Origin: Hemerocallis citrina
Taxonomy: Eukaryota > Streptophyta > Magnoliopsida > Asparagales > Asphodelaceae
Reading direction: 5' to 3'
DNA length: 64,000 nucleotides
NCBI GenBank assembly: GCA_017893485.1
Contig: CM030363.1
Span: 84,621,230-84,685,229 of the forward strand
In this document: positions 44,966-57,520 of the stretch, piece by piece
Position numbering within the stretch: the first letter of the stretch is position 1
Layout: every line of letters begins with the position of its first letter
Notes under the pieces: generated by a model
The model's database searches: none
The model's input: only the letters and a program-made list of their open reading frames with translations
What the model was told of the DNA's origin: nothing
Made by a program: the position numbers and the translations under genes

Positions 44966-45475
44966 GTAAATTTTACTAAACTACTAAACTACACCCATGT
45001 TTCACTAATTTGCAAATAATTATGCTTAAATTTGAAAAAAAATCCCTTGAACTATTTTTTTGATGCATAAAACCTCAATGAATTTTTTTTAACGCAGAAA
45101 CCGCACTCAAGTATGATTGCAAAAAATTCCTCTGAAGTATATTTTCAAAAAACCACATCTAACTTTTCTGCTTGTATTAGATAACCTCATTCATCTTTAC
45201 AAGTTGGTTCAGAAAAAATCATGCATCTTTCTCATTATTGTCAAAAAACTTCACTCTACTTTAGCAGAAAGCTCATACTGTCGGAGTGGGTTTTTGTAAC
45301 TATACTTGAGTGTGGTTTTCTACACATAAAAAGTTCAGTAAGGTTTTCAGCATAAAGGTATAGTTCAAGGGTTTTTTTTTCTTTAAATTTAGCCAATAAT
45401 TATACCCATATTTTTTTCCGATGTACCATATACCTAAACTTATTACGGTTCACTGGTTTAGTACTAATTGTGTCA
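44966..45475. mobile_element. foldback element with arms of about 170 bp
   Basis: The left arm (44966-45140) includes AATCCCTTGAACTA and ACCGCACTCAAGTAT. The right arm (about 45270-45475), reverse-complemented, reads ACCCTTGAACTA and ACCACACTCAAGTAT in the same order and spacing. The outer parts are more diverged. The central unique stretch is about 130 bp. No TSD is seen with confidence. This could be a MULE-type or other foldback MITE. Confidence 0.7.
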
Positions 45476-46259
45476 ATTTTTAATCAGATTGATCGTTCTA
45501 TCGCTTCTCTGGCCGGTCTAAGCACACCCCCCTCTCTCCTCTATAGTTTAACTTTCTTTCTGATTTTTTAAATTATGAAAATCATTTTCTTTATTTTATT
45601 TTTTATTTTTTAAATAAGGGAATGGAGTAATAAGCACATTTAATTATGGTCATAACCAAATTAAACAATAATGGTAGTCAAAAGCTGTGAAAAATTATCA
45701 CAAGGTATATCGTGATAGTATTCCTATGTGCACCAAAAATTTTGATCGAGTGCGCCCATCCGAACAAGAAAGTTATGGGCATAATTATCGGCAAATTGTT
45801 GAAACATGGGTATAGTTTACAAAATAAAGATCCTAGAGTTGCATGTATAGAAGAGATGGGCTATCTTAGACAATGTGGGCCAAATTCCAATTAAGTGGCC
45901 ATGGCCCACAAACCTTTAGTCTTCTTTCTGGAACAGGCAAATGCTCCATTTTTATGTTTTTTGTATTATTTTGTTTTGTTTTTGGACTTTCGGCCGTAGT
46001 CGCACAATACCGAGGACACAGAGATTTTCCAATATCTCTAAGTAATTCCATCTAAGGCCATAATCGAATCTGTCACTTAACACTTAAGAGTGAGAAATCT
46101 TACCAACTGCACTACAAGTATTTGGCAATTGAATTTTTATTGAAAGTCAATAATATGTTATAGGCTACGACTCCATTTGACATTGTTGTTGGCCAACTGT
46201 GCTGGCCAGAAGTACAGTGGGCCAAAAGTGCAATGAATAGAATGCATTTTTCAAGAATC
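45476..46259. other. intergenic DNA, no gene
   Basis: Contains a short palindrome-rich piece (GTGGCCATGGCCCAC near 45896) and a tRNA-B-box-like TAATCGAATCTGTCAC near 46062. Overlapping 60-codon ORFs on both strands at 45866-46055 are not credible. Confidence 0.4.
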
Positions 46260-46904
46260 TAGGGTTGGCAACGGGTCGGCCAGGCCGGGTCGGGTTGAAC
46301 CCGTCCGGGTTGGAACCCTACTAGGGCGGGTTCGGGTCGGGTCTGAGTGGCAACCGGACCGGGCCGGGCCGGGTCAGAATTGTAAAAACTCGACCCGCCC
46401 AACCCGCGAACCCATTCGGGTCCAACCCGGGTCGGGTCGGGTTTGGTCGCTCGGGTTGGCCCGTTTATTTATTTATTTTTTTACTCAAAAAAATTGTACT
46501 TTTAATAAAAAATGAAATAATAATAATAAGACTCAAAGAGTGAAATTGCCAAAAAAAAATGTATATAATTAATATGATTTCAACTTATACAATTTTTCCA
46601 ATTTGTAATAAGAAATAAAGATTTCCTACAAATTTGTTTTATACAATAATAAATTTCCTCGATACAATTTCAGTTATCTTCAATTATCCTAATTTTTTAT
46701 AACAAATAAAGATTTTATACAAATTTTAAAATTTTTCTTCAATTTGTTGGTCTTCAATTTGTTGTTGTTGTTGTTGGTCTTCAATTCTTCATGTTGGTTG
46801 CTATTGTTGTTGTTGTTGTTCTTCTGGCGAGTTGCTTCCACTTGTAGATGTGTCGAACCCTGCTCCTTGAGTCATATCTTCGGCATTCCTTCAGTCTTCC
46901 GTCA

Positions 46905-48226
46905 TATGAGCATCTCCAACGATTGGAGCTTTAAGCGATTCCTGTAATCGGTTAGAACCCTGCCACTTGTAGAAAATGTACTTTTTGAAGCACCTGTAGA
47001 GACAAGAGGAGTTGGTAGATCTTTAGCCATATATTTAAGAATACTATAAGTATGTTCATGGTCTTTCCACCATTGTAAAATATCTAGTGAAGAAGTAAAA
47101 CTTTCAGAATCTTGTTGATTATACCACTGTAATTCATTTGGTTGATTAGTCATAGCCTTTTTTTTTATTGAATTTTTGCAAGTAAATTAAATGTGGCATC
47201 ATCTAATTTATTCTTACCCTTACCTGTAGAAGTAGTAGAAGTAACTAAAGTAGTAGTACTACTGGATGAAAAACTTCTATCATAATAATCATACACGTTA
47301 TCTAATGTCGATTCAAATTTAGCTAAAAATGTTCCTCAATCAATTTCAGGTTTATCTTCCCCAAGTAAAGTAAAAAATATTTCAATCAAAATCTTCGTAC
47401 CTTCTAATTTGATACGAGAATCCATCACAGTAGCAATACAATACAACATAGGAGGAGGATTAAAATACTTCAAAAATTTGGTGTATGCAGGTTTCACAAT
47501 ATCAAAATTAAAAGCATCATTGATCATTTCATTGAAAGTTTGTCTCATAGTAAATATTGAAATAAAAATGCTACTAGAAGTAAATTCATAAGATTTTGAA
47601 AATTTGAAAGCTGCGGTTTTAAAAGGTTATAAAATTTTTAACAAAGATTCGGTATAAAACCAAGTTTGGGGAGTCATTTCAAAATTTGGCATATTTTTTG
47701 CCATACAAAAATTATTTATACATGCTTTATATTCAGTAACAACATGTAGCAAATCAAAAGTAGAGTTCCATCAGTGTTTAACATCCTTTGGAAATTTTCT
47801 AAAATGTACACTTTTAAGCCTACACAAAGCTTTTCATTCTTGAAATATAGGGCCACTTAATGCAATAAAATGTACATAATTTCTAATTTTAACTATATAT
47901 GGTTCGGCTATTTTTAATGCATCTTAAACACATAAATTTAAAATATGACATGCACATCTAACATGAAAAATATTGTCAGATGGAGGGTTTAATGCGGTTT
48001 TTAATATACTAATTGATGCATTGTGGTTAGATGTATTATCAAAACTTATACACATAATTTTATCACGAATATGAAAAACATCACAAATTTCTAAAATACA
48101 AATTGCAATTTCAATACCACTATGGGGATATGGCAACGCGGCAAATGATATGATCCTTTTTTGAATAATTCAATCACTATCGATCCAATGACAAGTTATT
48201 CCCATCATTGGAATATTGTTACAACC
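46905..48226 (-). pseudogene. hAT transposase, C-terminal half with dimerisation domain
   Basis: Read on the minus strand from the LTR insertion point, it gives NIPMMGITCHWIDSDW, CISFDNTSNHNASISIL and NIFHVRCACHILNLCV (about 47925-48136). After further stops comes MRQTFNEMINDAFNFDI (47336-47548). The hAT C-terminal dimerisation region follows: SLDILQWWKDHEHTYSIL, MAKDLPTPLVST and STSGRVLTDYRN (about 46920-47100). At least six stops or shifts lie between. Domain order and words are those of the plant Ac/hobo/Tam3 family. Confidence 0.9.
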
Positions 48227-49542
48227 TGTAACACCCCAATTTTTTTTTTTTGAAAACTAAGTCTCCAAATTCAATTCCTTCAATTTCTATATCACTTTAA
48301 TCATAAACTAAGAAAGTTATATTTCAGGAAAAATTTTGACAGAATCTCCCCTGTAAATTTTGCCCCGAAACACAAAAAGCTTACGGAATTCTGCTCAAAA
48401 TTCCGTAGCTCACAATCAACATAATATTTTCATGGGCTCCCCAGGCCAAAATGAGCAGATACACACAGACAATATAATATAATGCTCTGGGGGCCAAACT
48501 CATAACGGATTATCAAATATCAATTAAAAACTATAAATTTCTTTGAAAAACAAGGTAAATATTTAGTATTGTAAATTCACCCACGCGTCACAAATGACAT
48601 ATGTAGGTGAGCTACATCAACGGATTTCAAATTCGAACCCCGATACGAGAACTCACATAATGATCGGAGGCTTTCTAATAGGATAATTTCCTATTTCCTA
48701 ATTTCTTCAATCCCTTTGTCCTAATATCTCCAATCAGGGTTAACAACAATAATGAGGCTCATCTACAATTTTTACCAACACACAGAGATAATTCTTATAT
48801 ATATATATCTATATTTTACAAATCCAAAATCCTAATTTATCAACAACTTACAATTTCTTTAACCATCTACCAATTCCTCCAATCTACTACTTCCAACCTC
48901 TCTAAATTTCTCTACTATAATATTTCTACTCAATAAAACTAACCACACTTAATTTTATACGAATAAATAAAATAGGGTATACCTTTTCGACATCCGTTCG
49001 AAAATCCGATGCTACCACGTTGTAGAGAACCCTTCAATTAGCCTATTCCCCAATTTAATTTGGAGTTGGCGAAGGAACGAAGTGGATTTGAGAGGAGAGA
49101 GAGGGAGGCCGAAAGATGGGTTCGGCTGGGAGATTAGATCGGGAAGGAGGAAGAAAGAAGGAATGAAAAAGAATGGGGAAAGGGTTAGTTTTGAAATAAG
49201 TATAATAATAATAATAGGGTATATTTACATATAAGACCTCCAAATTCAAAATATTATAAATAAACCCCAACTCTTTTCTATCTTAATACAAACAATACTA
49301 AATACATTAAAATTAGCTGATAATAATCCCCCAAAACTATAAAATAAAATGAACAATATTTATTCACATAAAATCTCAACTCATGGCCCAAATATATCAA
49401 TAATACCAATCTACCACAATTATTTATACCAATACCGATATTGAAAATAAATAAAATGAGATATCACTTAAAATAATTCTCACCCTTACCAAATATATAT
49501 GAAAACGAATATTTTCGGTATTTTAAAATCTGAGGTGTTACA
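48227..49542 (-). repeat. 3' LTR of the nested gypsy element, with a 3.27-kb internal deletion
   Basis: Matches the first 340 bp and last 970 bp of the 4586-bp partner LTR, almost base for base. The break lies at about 48566-48577, where TTTAG is followed by a short unmatched stretch (TATTGTAAAT) and then TCACCCACGCGTCACAAATG. The solo LTR at 33638 has the long form, so this is a deletion here and not an insertion in the partner. Confidence 0.9.
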
Positions 49543-52219
49543 TTCTACACACCTCAAAAGAAGCTCGTCCTCAAGCTATGGGGTTTAAGAAAACTCTTCG
49601 AACAAAGTCAAGATACTTACTCATCACCATTTCGTAAAATTTCAAGCACATTATCAACATCGGAACTTCACTGCACCTTTTACAACCATTCAACTCATCA
49701 TCTGGTCTGCCGCACTACCGCCTGACCATAACCACTAATTTCATAGTGTATGTCATATCCAATGCCACCTCCAGTTGGACTTTAATCTACCACGGCTCCA
49801 CCACTTGATAGATCTTTCACACTTTTCTCGACATAAAAACAAGAAATTCATCAAGAATACCCAAATCTTCAATTTCTAACTTCAAAAGGCTTTCGCCGTT
49901 AATGGGCATCACATTTTCTCTTGTTGACTACACACCTCAAAAGAGGCTTATCCCTGCTCACCTGATAATTAATATTCTTCCTCGTTCCGAACCACTAAAA
50001 TATTCTCCTGAAATCTTGATACATCTTCATGCCACCGGGATAGACAGTATGCTGAATATAAGGAACATTCTCCATCACCTACTACCACAAACCATCCTCA
50101 TCAAAACACCAAATCTACGATAATAACAAGAATTTCCTACTACCTACTGACCAATCTGCATTACACTCATTAATCCCATCCAGAATTCGGGTATGCATTC
50201 TCGGTCACAAACAGAAATTTTGAATTCATGTTTGACTGATCAGCTGTAAGATAGACAGCTGTAACGACAAACTACCGATATATATAAGGTCGGATCACCC
50301 TCCACTACTGAAATAAAATCAAATTGGTCTAATGAATTTAGCACCGTCCACTCTTGGGACGTCATTAAGGCCAAAATTCCATTGCTGTCCCGGGTGATAT
50401 TTCATTCCACACCCAAGCTACTAATGAACTCGAGTCACCTCTATTGCCTCAGGCTAAGCTCCTATTACAAAAAAAAATACTTCAACTCTTCTACCCTGTT
50501 CAAAACTGAACTGCTTCCCAACTAGGAATATCTTCACATCGTTATTACTACTACCAATTTCAAGGCTGAGTAAGATAACTCACTCTATATGACCACAACG
50601 GCCTAAATGCCTAAGCCATAAGTCTTCCCTCATACATCAAGCTGCACCTGCCTGTATCACCTGTATCTGCATCTATTCGAAAAGACACTCCCTTTTTGGA
50701 GTAATCAAAATGCAAGCTATCGTTAATTCTTCCTAATTTTTCCTTTAACTCTTGAAAATGTCTTTCCACTCTGTTCAGGTCATACCAACGACTCATTCTT
50801 TATAATAAATGAGTCATCGGTATAGCAATAATATAAAAATTTGAGGAATGAACCTTCGACACTAACTAGCCAAGTTCAAGAAACGCCAAATCTTCGCCAC
50901 ATTCTGGGACTGTTCTCCATCCTTTCACCATCGAAATTTTCTTTGGATCTTCAAATATGCCTTCAACAGACACAATGTGCCTCAAAATCACACTTCTCAC
51001 TCCCAATAACGACAATTTACAGACATATCATACCGCTTCTAGCCCCAACGAGTCCACCACTCAGTTCTGAGGTGCCATCGATGCCCCTTCATACAGCAAA
51101 CATACATCAAATATCATCTACAAATACAATCACACCCTGTTAATATAAGGGTGAAAGGTCTAATTCGTCAAATTTATGAAGACTGCAGGGACATTCACCA
51201 GCCCAACAAACATCACTAAGAACTCATACAATTCATACCGAGTGCGAAAAACAATTCCTGAGATCTTTTCTCTCTTCAAGGATTATCTGATAGTACTCGG
51301 TGCGCAACTCTAGCCGGGAGATTAGTGGCACTCCCCGCAACTAAATCCATCAAATTATCTATTCTCAACGATGAATACTTAATACTCACCTTACTCGGTA
51401 CACCTTCTCGGTGAATCACCTTCTATGTTACGGAAACTGTCGGCGCGCCCTACGGCGTATCACTTAAACCGATATCCTTTATCAAAAACATCTCCTCAAA
51501 TTCTCTTTCATCTTTTCCATTCCTTAAGTGCTATACACAAGCTGATTTAGAAATTGGAGTCATACCAATTATCAAATCGATCTTGAACTCCAGAGTTCGC
51601 TAAGGTGGGGGACCAAAAACCTCTTCAAATATATCAAAAATTTTGCAAACCCCATCAACAATCTCAATTGTCGCCTTAGATATTTCCACCAAACCCAACG
51701 AGTATAATTTCATCGTCCAAGGCATTATATACAATCAAAACTGGGTTTCATCGGGTTGTCTCACCCGAATCCTCCCTGCACCATACCCCAACTACACAGA
51801 TGACCTACATAACCTTCTACAACCAATCAATCTTCCTAAATATTGGATAAAACCATAACCACACATCACTTCTCAATCTATAAAATATACACCTACAGAA
51901 CATATGTCCATAGGACCTACACCAGATCTCCTGGGAATAGTCCCTTACGGCACACAACAATCAATATAATGGAATACTCCAATAGTGTGCAAATTCACAC
52001 CGGGATTTCTACAGAGATCAACCCATATGCAAGGTCATGAAAGGAAATGCCGACTCAAGGTCAGACCAAAGTCTAATGGGGATCACACCATTCCACGATA
52101 GAATCTTTTCTTCAACAAAACACCCGCATAAACAACACTCTTTATCTCCAACTAAGCAATAATGAACCCATACTCACATAGCAAGATCACTAGGATTAAC
52201 AAATTCCTAGTTAACCTAA
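49543..52219 (-). pseudogene. decayed Ty3/gypsy pol (RT and RNase H remnants)
   Basis: On the minus strand near 51620-51480, VFGPPP then LEFKIDLIIGMTPISKS matches the start of chromovirus RT. Then come VFRTRYELYEFLVMF-GL-NVPAVFINL (about 51250-51170) and, near 51000-50930, the HIVSVEGIFEDPKKI block. RNase H-like GRCSLMYEGRLMA lies near 50660-50620. Stops break every segment, and the YVDD site and most of integrase cannot be found. Beside the 3' LTR, the reverse complement reads CTTGAGGACGAGCTTCTTTT-GAGGTGTGTAGA, the usual end of a Tekay-type internal region with its PPT. Gag is absent or unrecognisable. Confidence 0.7.
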
Positions 52220-52231
52220 GCTCTGATACCA
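52220..52231 (-). promoter_or_regulatory. methionine-tRNA primer-binding site (minus strand)
   Basis: Plus GCTCTGATACCA is the reverse complement of TGGTATCAGAGC, a perfect 12-nt match to the primer site usual in plant LTR elements. It lies 2 nt from the LTR edge at 52234 and fixes the element's orientation. Confidence 0.92.
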
Positions 52232-52233
52232 AC

Positions 52234-55200
52234 TGTAACACCCCAAATTTTTTTTTTTTTGAAAACTAAGTCTCCAAATTCAATTTCTTCAATTTCTATA
52301 TCACTTTAATCATAAAATAAGAAAGTTATATTTCAGGAAAAATTTTGACAGAATCTCCCCTGTAAATTTTGCCCCGAAACACAAAAAGCTTACGGAATTC
52401 TGCTCAAAATTCCGTATCTCACAATCAACATAATATTTTCATGGGCTCCCCAGGCCAAAATGAGCAGATACTCACAGGCAATATAATATAATGCTCTGGG
52501 GGCCAAACTCATAACGGATTATCAAATATCAATTAAAAACTATAAATTTCTTTGAAAAACAAGGTAAATTTTTAGAAAAATCCTTATAAAACCTACCACA
52601 GAGCCCGGTACTCCACAACGAGATGGGTACGGGTCACAAACATACCACACCACCTCACACTATACTCATCATCGTCATATACATGCTTATACACCCATAA
52701 TACAATTTAAATCATAAATTTTACTATTCCTATAACTAAATAATACAAATTTTTAAAATAAAAATTTATCCTACCAATCCACGCCTCACCTCTGCACTGA
52801 TGAGAACCTGCAACAGTGGGGGATCTAGGATAGTCCTCAGACTCCCCTAACCCCCCAAATACTAAGGGGTTAGCCATTTCTGGTGTGAGTATAATTATTA
52901 ATCTAATCACAAATTAGAATAGTATACAGAAAATAAATTAAACTTACGAATACCAAATTAAGATAGTGCAACCTGAATCCTGAACACAACAACATCGTCA
53001 ATACAACGATATATCAAATACTTTGTTGATTCTGCATTCAACTATTTAATTATCCATAACTTTCCACATTTCATAATATACTTCACATCAACCTCGTATA
53101 TATATATATACATACTTATTCGACATCCGTATAGTACGAATACACATACCATCCATTACTTTTCAATTTAACTACTCTAACCCAATATTCATTCTTCCAC
53201 AAGTATCGTCATAATAGCATTATAACCATTTGTATGTTATTGCTCCTTTCATTACTAACAATTTGTATGAATACAACTCATAATACACATACTCTCTTAA
53301 TAACCAATTTCATGACCAATCCCATAATACGGGTATTTATTTTATTATGCCCTATCCAGTATCATTTCTTACAATTGCTTATACTTATTACACCAAGAAC
53401 ATGCTTTAGGGTTCATTTCCATCTCATTATACCACTTTAGAAATTCTCATTCTTATAAGTAATATATCTTATTATCATTTTCACTTAACCCCCAACACAG
53501 TCTGGGGCAATAACATATCACATCCCATAGCCGATAGTTTGGGTAATAATCACTGTACCTCAAAAACACACAGTTTGGGTAATATCACATCACATCTCAA
53601 GCCGATAGCTTGATTATTAATTTCACTTCAATCACTTATCATCTTCACTTCACTTTATTTCTCATTTCTATCAATCATTACCACTATTATATCCACTCAC
53701 CCTGTGAATTATTCCAAGGCAGGTAGTTCCCACAATTTCCACACAATTGCAGGCAGGTAGTTCCTTGACACAATTCCAAGGTACAACTCATATCAATCTG
53801 TATTCACTTTAATGATCACACACATAATACAATTACTTCGTATTATTCATGATAACACATCTCTTTTATTATTTTCATCTTAAATTAATCACAAGCTGCA
53901 TTTATCACTTCTTTTCATACACTAACTCATAGCACGTTCACTTTCACATTTACTTCATTCACAACAACTTTCTTTCCCACACACAGTTTACATTTCACTA
54001 TCCACTTTCTTTTCCACACGCAATTCACATTTTACTATCCACTTTCTTTTCCACACACAATTCACATTCCACTTACCACTTTCTTTACTACCACATTTAT
54101 TATTAACACTTATTTATTTTATTAGTTTGTCGACCAGTGAGCCACAGTATCCCAACATACTGAAAGCCGACAGCTCAGTAAACACGCGGTCCGATGCTCT
54201 CCCAGAGTCTTACTCGTCCGAGGCTACATCTTCCTCCTAGCCGAACTAGCGAGGGAACACAGCACTCCTAGTCCCACTAGGGTGCCTCCTCGCGACGTCT
54301 GTCATCGAGGAAAAAACCACAATCCCCTAGTCCCACTAGGGTACTTCCTCCCAGCCAAAGCCAGCGAGGTAAACACTCACCACTGGTCCCACCAGGGTGC
54401 TTCCTCGCGACGTCTGTCATCGAGGGAAAACCACAATCCCCTAGTCCCACTAGGGTACTTCCTCCCAGCCGAAGCCAGCGAGGTATTCCTCGCGACAGCT
54501 GTCATCGAGGGAAAACTGGGCCTCAAGCCGATAGCTTGGGCGATAAAAATCACTTACCCCAAACATAGTTTGGGTCCACTTACCCCAAGCCGGTCCTTGG
54601 GTGTTAGGAGGTCTAGCCCAAACCCACAGGATTGCTGTAGGTACTGGTCAACAAAGCCATCTGTTATTAGCATTAATCATTGCATCTTTCCATTATACTT
54701 TATCAACATAAAGCATCACAGCTTTTAATTCAACAATAGCCACATCCTTGACTTTAATCACAAGAATAATAACACATTTTATTAACACTTACCATCTCAC
54801 CTTTTATCTTGCATTTGATGCACATCTGATGTCCACGATATTGATTATCATCTCGTTGTATCATATATATATATGCATACACCATGTCATTTATCATAGA
54901 AACCATCATGTTATTTAATTTACCATAACATCACCCATTATGAATACCATGCTATTCGCTACTTCATTAAATCCCATATAAACATACACCAAGTCATTTA
55001 TCATATAAACCAACATGTCATATTATTGCCCATTAATTCATTTCAAACATAATTAAAATGTAAACATGTACCCAATTATTAATTTCATCAATTATTGCAT
55101 CACACATCATAATCATCTATATATATTACAATAAACACCACATTTGCGGATTTCCCATCATAAGGGGCCAAAACCACTTATTTCCTCTAATTAAATCTTA

Positions 55201-56819
55201 TAATATCTAATTATAGCATACTAGCTCATACATCCTGTTTCATATAAGTAAAATCACTTATAAGGGCTTATATGCCCCAAAACATGCACAAACGTGTACT
55301 ATAATTACACGGGTCTTCAAAACATGATCACAATCACTACTTTCGTCTAATTACATCTTATAACACCCATCCATAGCATGCTAGCCCGTACACAAAGCTC
55401 CGCATATACCAAATTACCTATATCGGCCTATATACCCCAAAAACATGCACAAAACATGCACGGGGTAAAAATATGCAGAAATGATTTGATATATTTAGTT
55501 TTTACACTTCAACACGTCACATTATCCCATAATATGGGTTTTATCTACTTAAAATAGTTAATTTCACCAAATATCTCAAAATCCCATTTTCGGGCCTTAA
55601 AAATCCGTATTTTCCGGAAAATTGAATTTTTAGCATAACTTCTATCAAATATATCGAAATGCCACGAAATTTGGCCACAACATAGAATATACCTAATTAC
55701 AACATACTCACCTGACGGATCGAGCAAACGATGTTCCACGTCCGTCCTGTAGCCAGTCGAAGTTCGACTTTTTCCTCCTAATTGAAAAATTATAGAACCG
55801 ATTAGTTTAAAGCTCAAAACTCAACCTTCGGACCTCCAAATTTGAATCCGTCTTCACCCACGCGTCACAAATGACATATGTAGGTGAGCTACATCAACGG
55901 ATTTCAAATTCGAACCCCGATACAAGAACTCACATAATGATCGGAGGCTTTCTAATAGGAAAATTTCCTATTTCCTAATTTCTTCAATCCCTTTGTCCTA
56001 ATATCTCCAATCAGGGTTAACAACAATAATGAGGCTCATCTACAATTTTTACCAACACACAAAGATAATTCTTATATATATATATCTCTATTTTACAAAT
56101 CCAAAATCCTAATTTATCAACAACTTACAATTTCTTTAACCATCTACCAATTCCTCCAATCTACTACTTCCAACCTCTCTAAATTTCTCTACTATAATAT
56201 TTCTACTCAATAAAACTAACCACACTTAATTTTATACGAATAAATAAAATAGGGTATACCTTTTCGATATCCGTTCGAAAATCCGATGCTACCACGTTGT
56301 AGAAAACCCTTCAATTAGCCTATTCCCCAATTTAATTTGGAGTTGGCGAAGGAACGAAGTGGATTTGAGAGGAGAGAGAGGGAGGCCGAAAGATGGGTTC
56401 GGCTGGGAGATTAGATCGAGAAGGAGGAAGAAAGAAGGAATGAAAAAGAATGGGGAAAGGGTTAGTTTTGAAACAAGTATAATAATAATAATAGGGGATA
56501 TTTACATATAAGACCTCCAAATTCAAAATATTATAAATAAACCCCAACTCTTTTCTATCTTAATGCAAACAATACTAAATACATTAAAATTAGCTGATAA
56601 TAATCTCCCAAAACTATAAAATAAAATGAACAATATTTATTCACATAAAATCTCAACTCATGGCCCAAATATATCAATAATACCAATCTACCACAATTAT
56701 TTATACCAATACCGATATTGAAAATAAATAAAATGAGATATCACTTAAAATAATTCTCACCCTTACCAAATATATATGAAAACGAATATTTTCGGTATTT
56801 TAAAATCTGAGGTGTTACA
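52234..56819 (-). repeat. 5' LTR (4586 bp) of the nested gypsy element
   Basis: Contains the region missing from its partner LTR. Landmarks are the reverse complement of the GACCCGTACCCATCTC block (about 52620), TTTGGG-type hairpins (53,500-53,620 and 54,520-54,600) and a GC-rich tandem repeat (54255-54520). It is non-coding; the 148-codon ORF at 54282 is a repeat artefact. Confidence 0.9.
54255..54520. repeat. tandem repeat of about 115 bp with CCTAGT-CCC-ACTAGG palindromes
   Basis: CTCGCGACGTCTGTCATCGA at about 54289 and 54404, with a variant (GACAGCTGTCATCGAGG) near 54495. Between them CCTAGTCCCACTAGGG or CTGGTCCCACCAGGG alternate. The second keeps pairing although both arms changed. Confidence 0.85.
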
Positions 56820-57520
56820 TAACCCGTCAAACAATCGGAAGCTAAAGAAACTCTACAAGTTAAACTCCATAAAATGGTAATCAAAGCTTCTCTCATTTCA
56901 TTGGACATTTTAAAACAATTAAATTTGCAAGTATTCCTAGGGATTCTTTTAAAATGGGGGTTTAATGCGGTTTGATTAAAAGTTTCTAAGTCCATACTCT
57001 TGGAATAGGAAAATGGTAACTCTTCCTTGATTACTAGTCGGGCCATTTCCCGACGAACAAGTTCGGGATCATAAAAATGGCTATCAACTTCACCGGTCCT
57101 AGGGTGGATTTTTTTGGCTGGGTAAGTCTATAAAAAAGTTCCTTGTGTATATTTTGGATGTGTCATTTTATTGTACCCATCCCCTCACCCTTCTTCCATT
57201 TGTATGCTTTCGAACAAGTTTTACAAATTTTTATACCTACACTCGGATTTTCTTAGTCGGGAACATAATCATAAAATTTGTGCCAATCACTAGTTACCCC
57301 TATAGTTTTCCTATTACTACCTGGTTGTGTTGTTTCGGTTGCTTGTGTTTGTGGTTATTCTTCTATGTCTGTCTCCTACATACTCATCGTGTGTACCAAT
57401 GTGTTGGATCATAGGGTACTCTTCGACGGGATCATTTTGTGGGACAATAGGAGGCCTATGAGAAGTGCCGGTAGAATATTGTCCACTTTGACTATGACCG
57501 CTACCTTGTGATCTAGACAT
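56820..57520 (-). pseudogene. hAT transposase, N-terminal half
   Basis: The ATG at 57520 starts MSRSQGSGHSQSGQYSTGTS, a low-complexity N-terminus. Further on, a BED-type zinc finger is recognisable: CKTCSKAYKW then GTIK-stop-HIQNIH (about 57140-57210), with stops in and near it. From 57046 the frame reads MARLVIKEELPFSYS, MDLETFNQTALNPHFKRIP and CRVSLASDCLTG. VIxEELPFS and xTDCW are family landmarks; here the second reads SDCL. The frame runs into the inserted LTR at 56819. In relatives the protein binds and cuts the transposon ends. This copy is dead. Confidence 0.85.

Larger units (their letters stand above)
48227..56819 (-). mobile_element. non-autonomous gypsy element, minus strand, inserted in the hAT transposase
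   Basis: Plus-strand start TGTAACACCCCAATTTT at 48227 and end TCTGAGGTGTTACA at 56819, flanked by CAACC (48222-48226) and TAACC (56820-56824), a 5-bp TSD with one mismatch. The 5' LTR in element orientation is 52234-56819 (4586 bp) and the 3' LTR is 48227-49542 (1316 bp). The primer site is at 52220-52231. The internal domain is only 2.7 kb and carries a badly decayed pol. It is the same family as the solo LTR at 33638-38101. Confidence 0.92.

Noticed and set aside
45866..46055. Two 60-codon ORFs on opposite strands
   Set aside because: Neither has a recognisable motif; the overlap on both strands of low-copy DNA is expected by chance.
46902..46925. GAGCATCTCCAACGATTGGAGC as a Tourist-like MITE end
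   Set aside because: It is the coding sequence for the end of the hAT dimerisation domain (SLEMLI) on the minus strand.
49055..49270. 71-codon minus-strand ORF found nearly identical at 56332-56547
   Set aside because: The two are the same part of the two LTRs of one element; conservation is explained by LTR identity.
54282..54728. 148-codon ORF in the long LTR
   Set aside because: Built from repeated PLVPLGYFLPA-type units of a tandem repeat inside an LTR; no homologue recognised.
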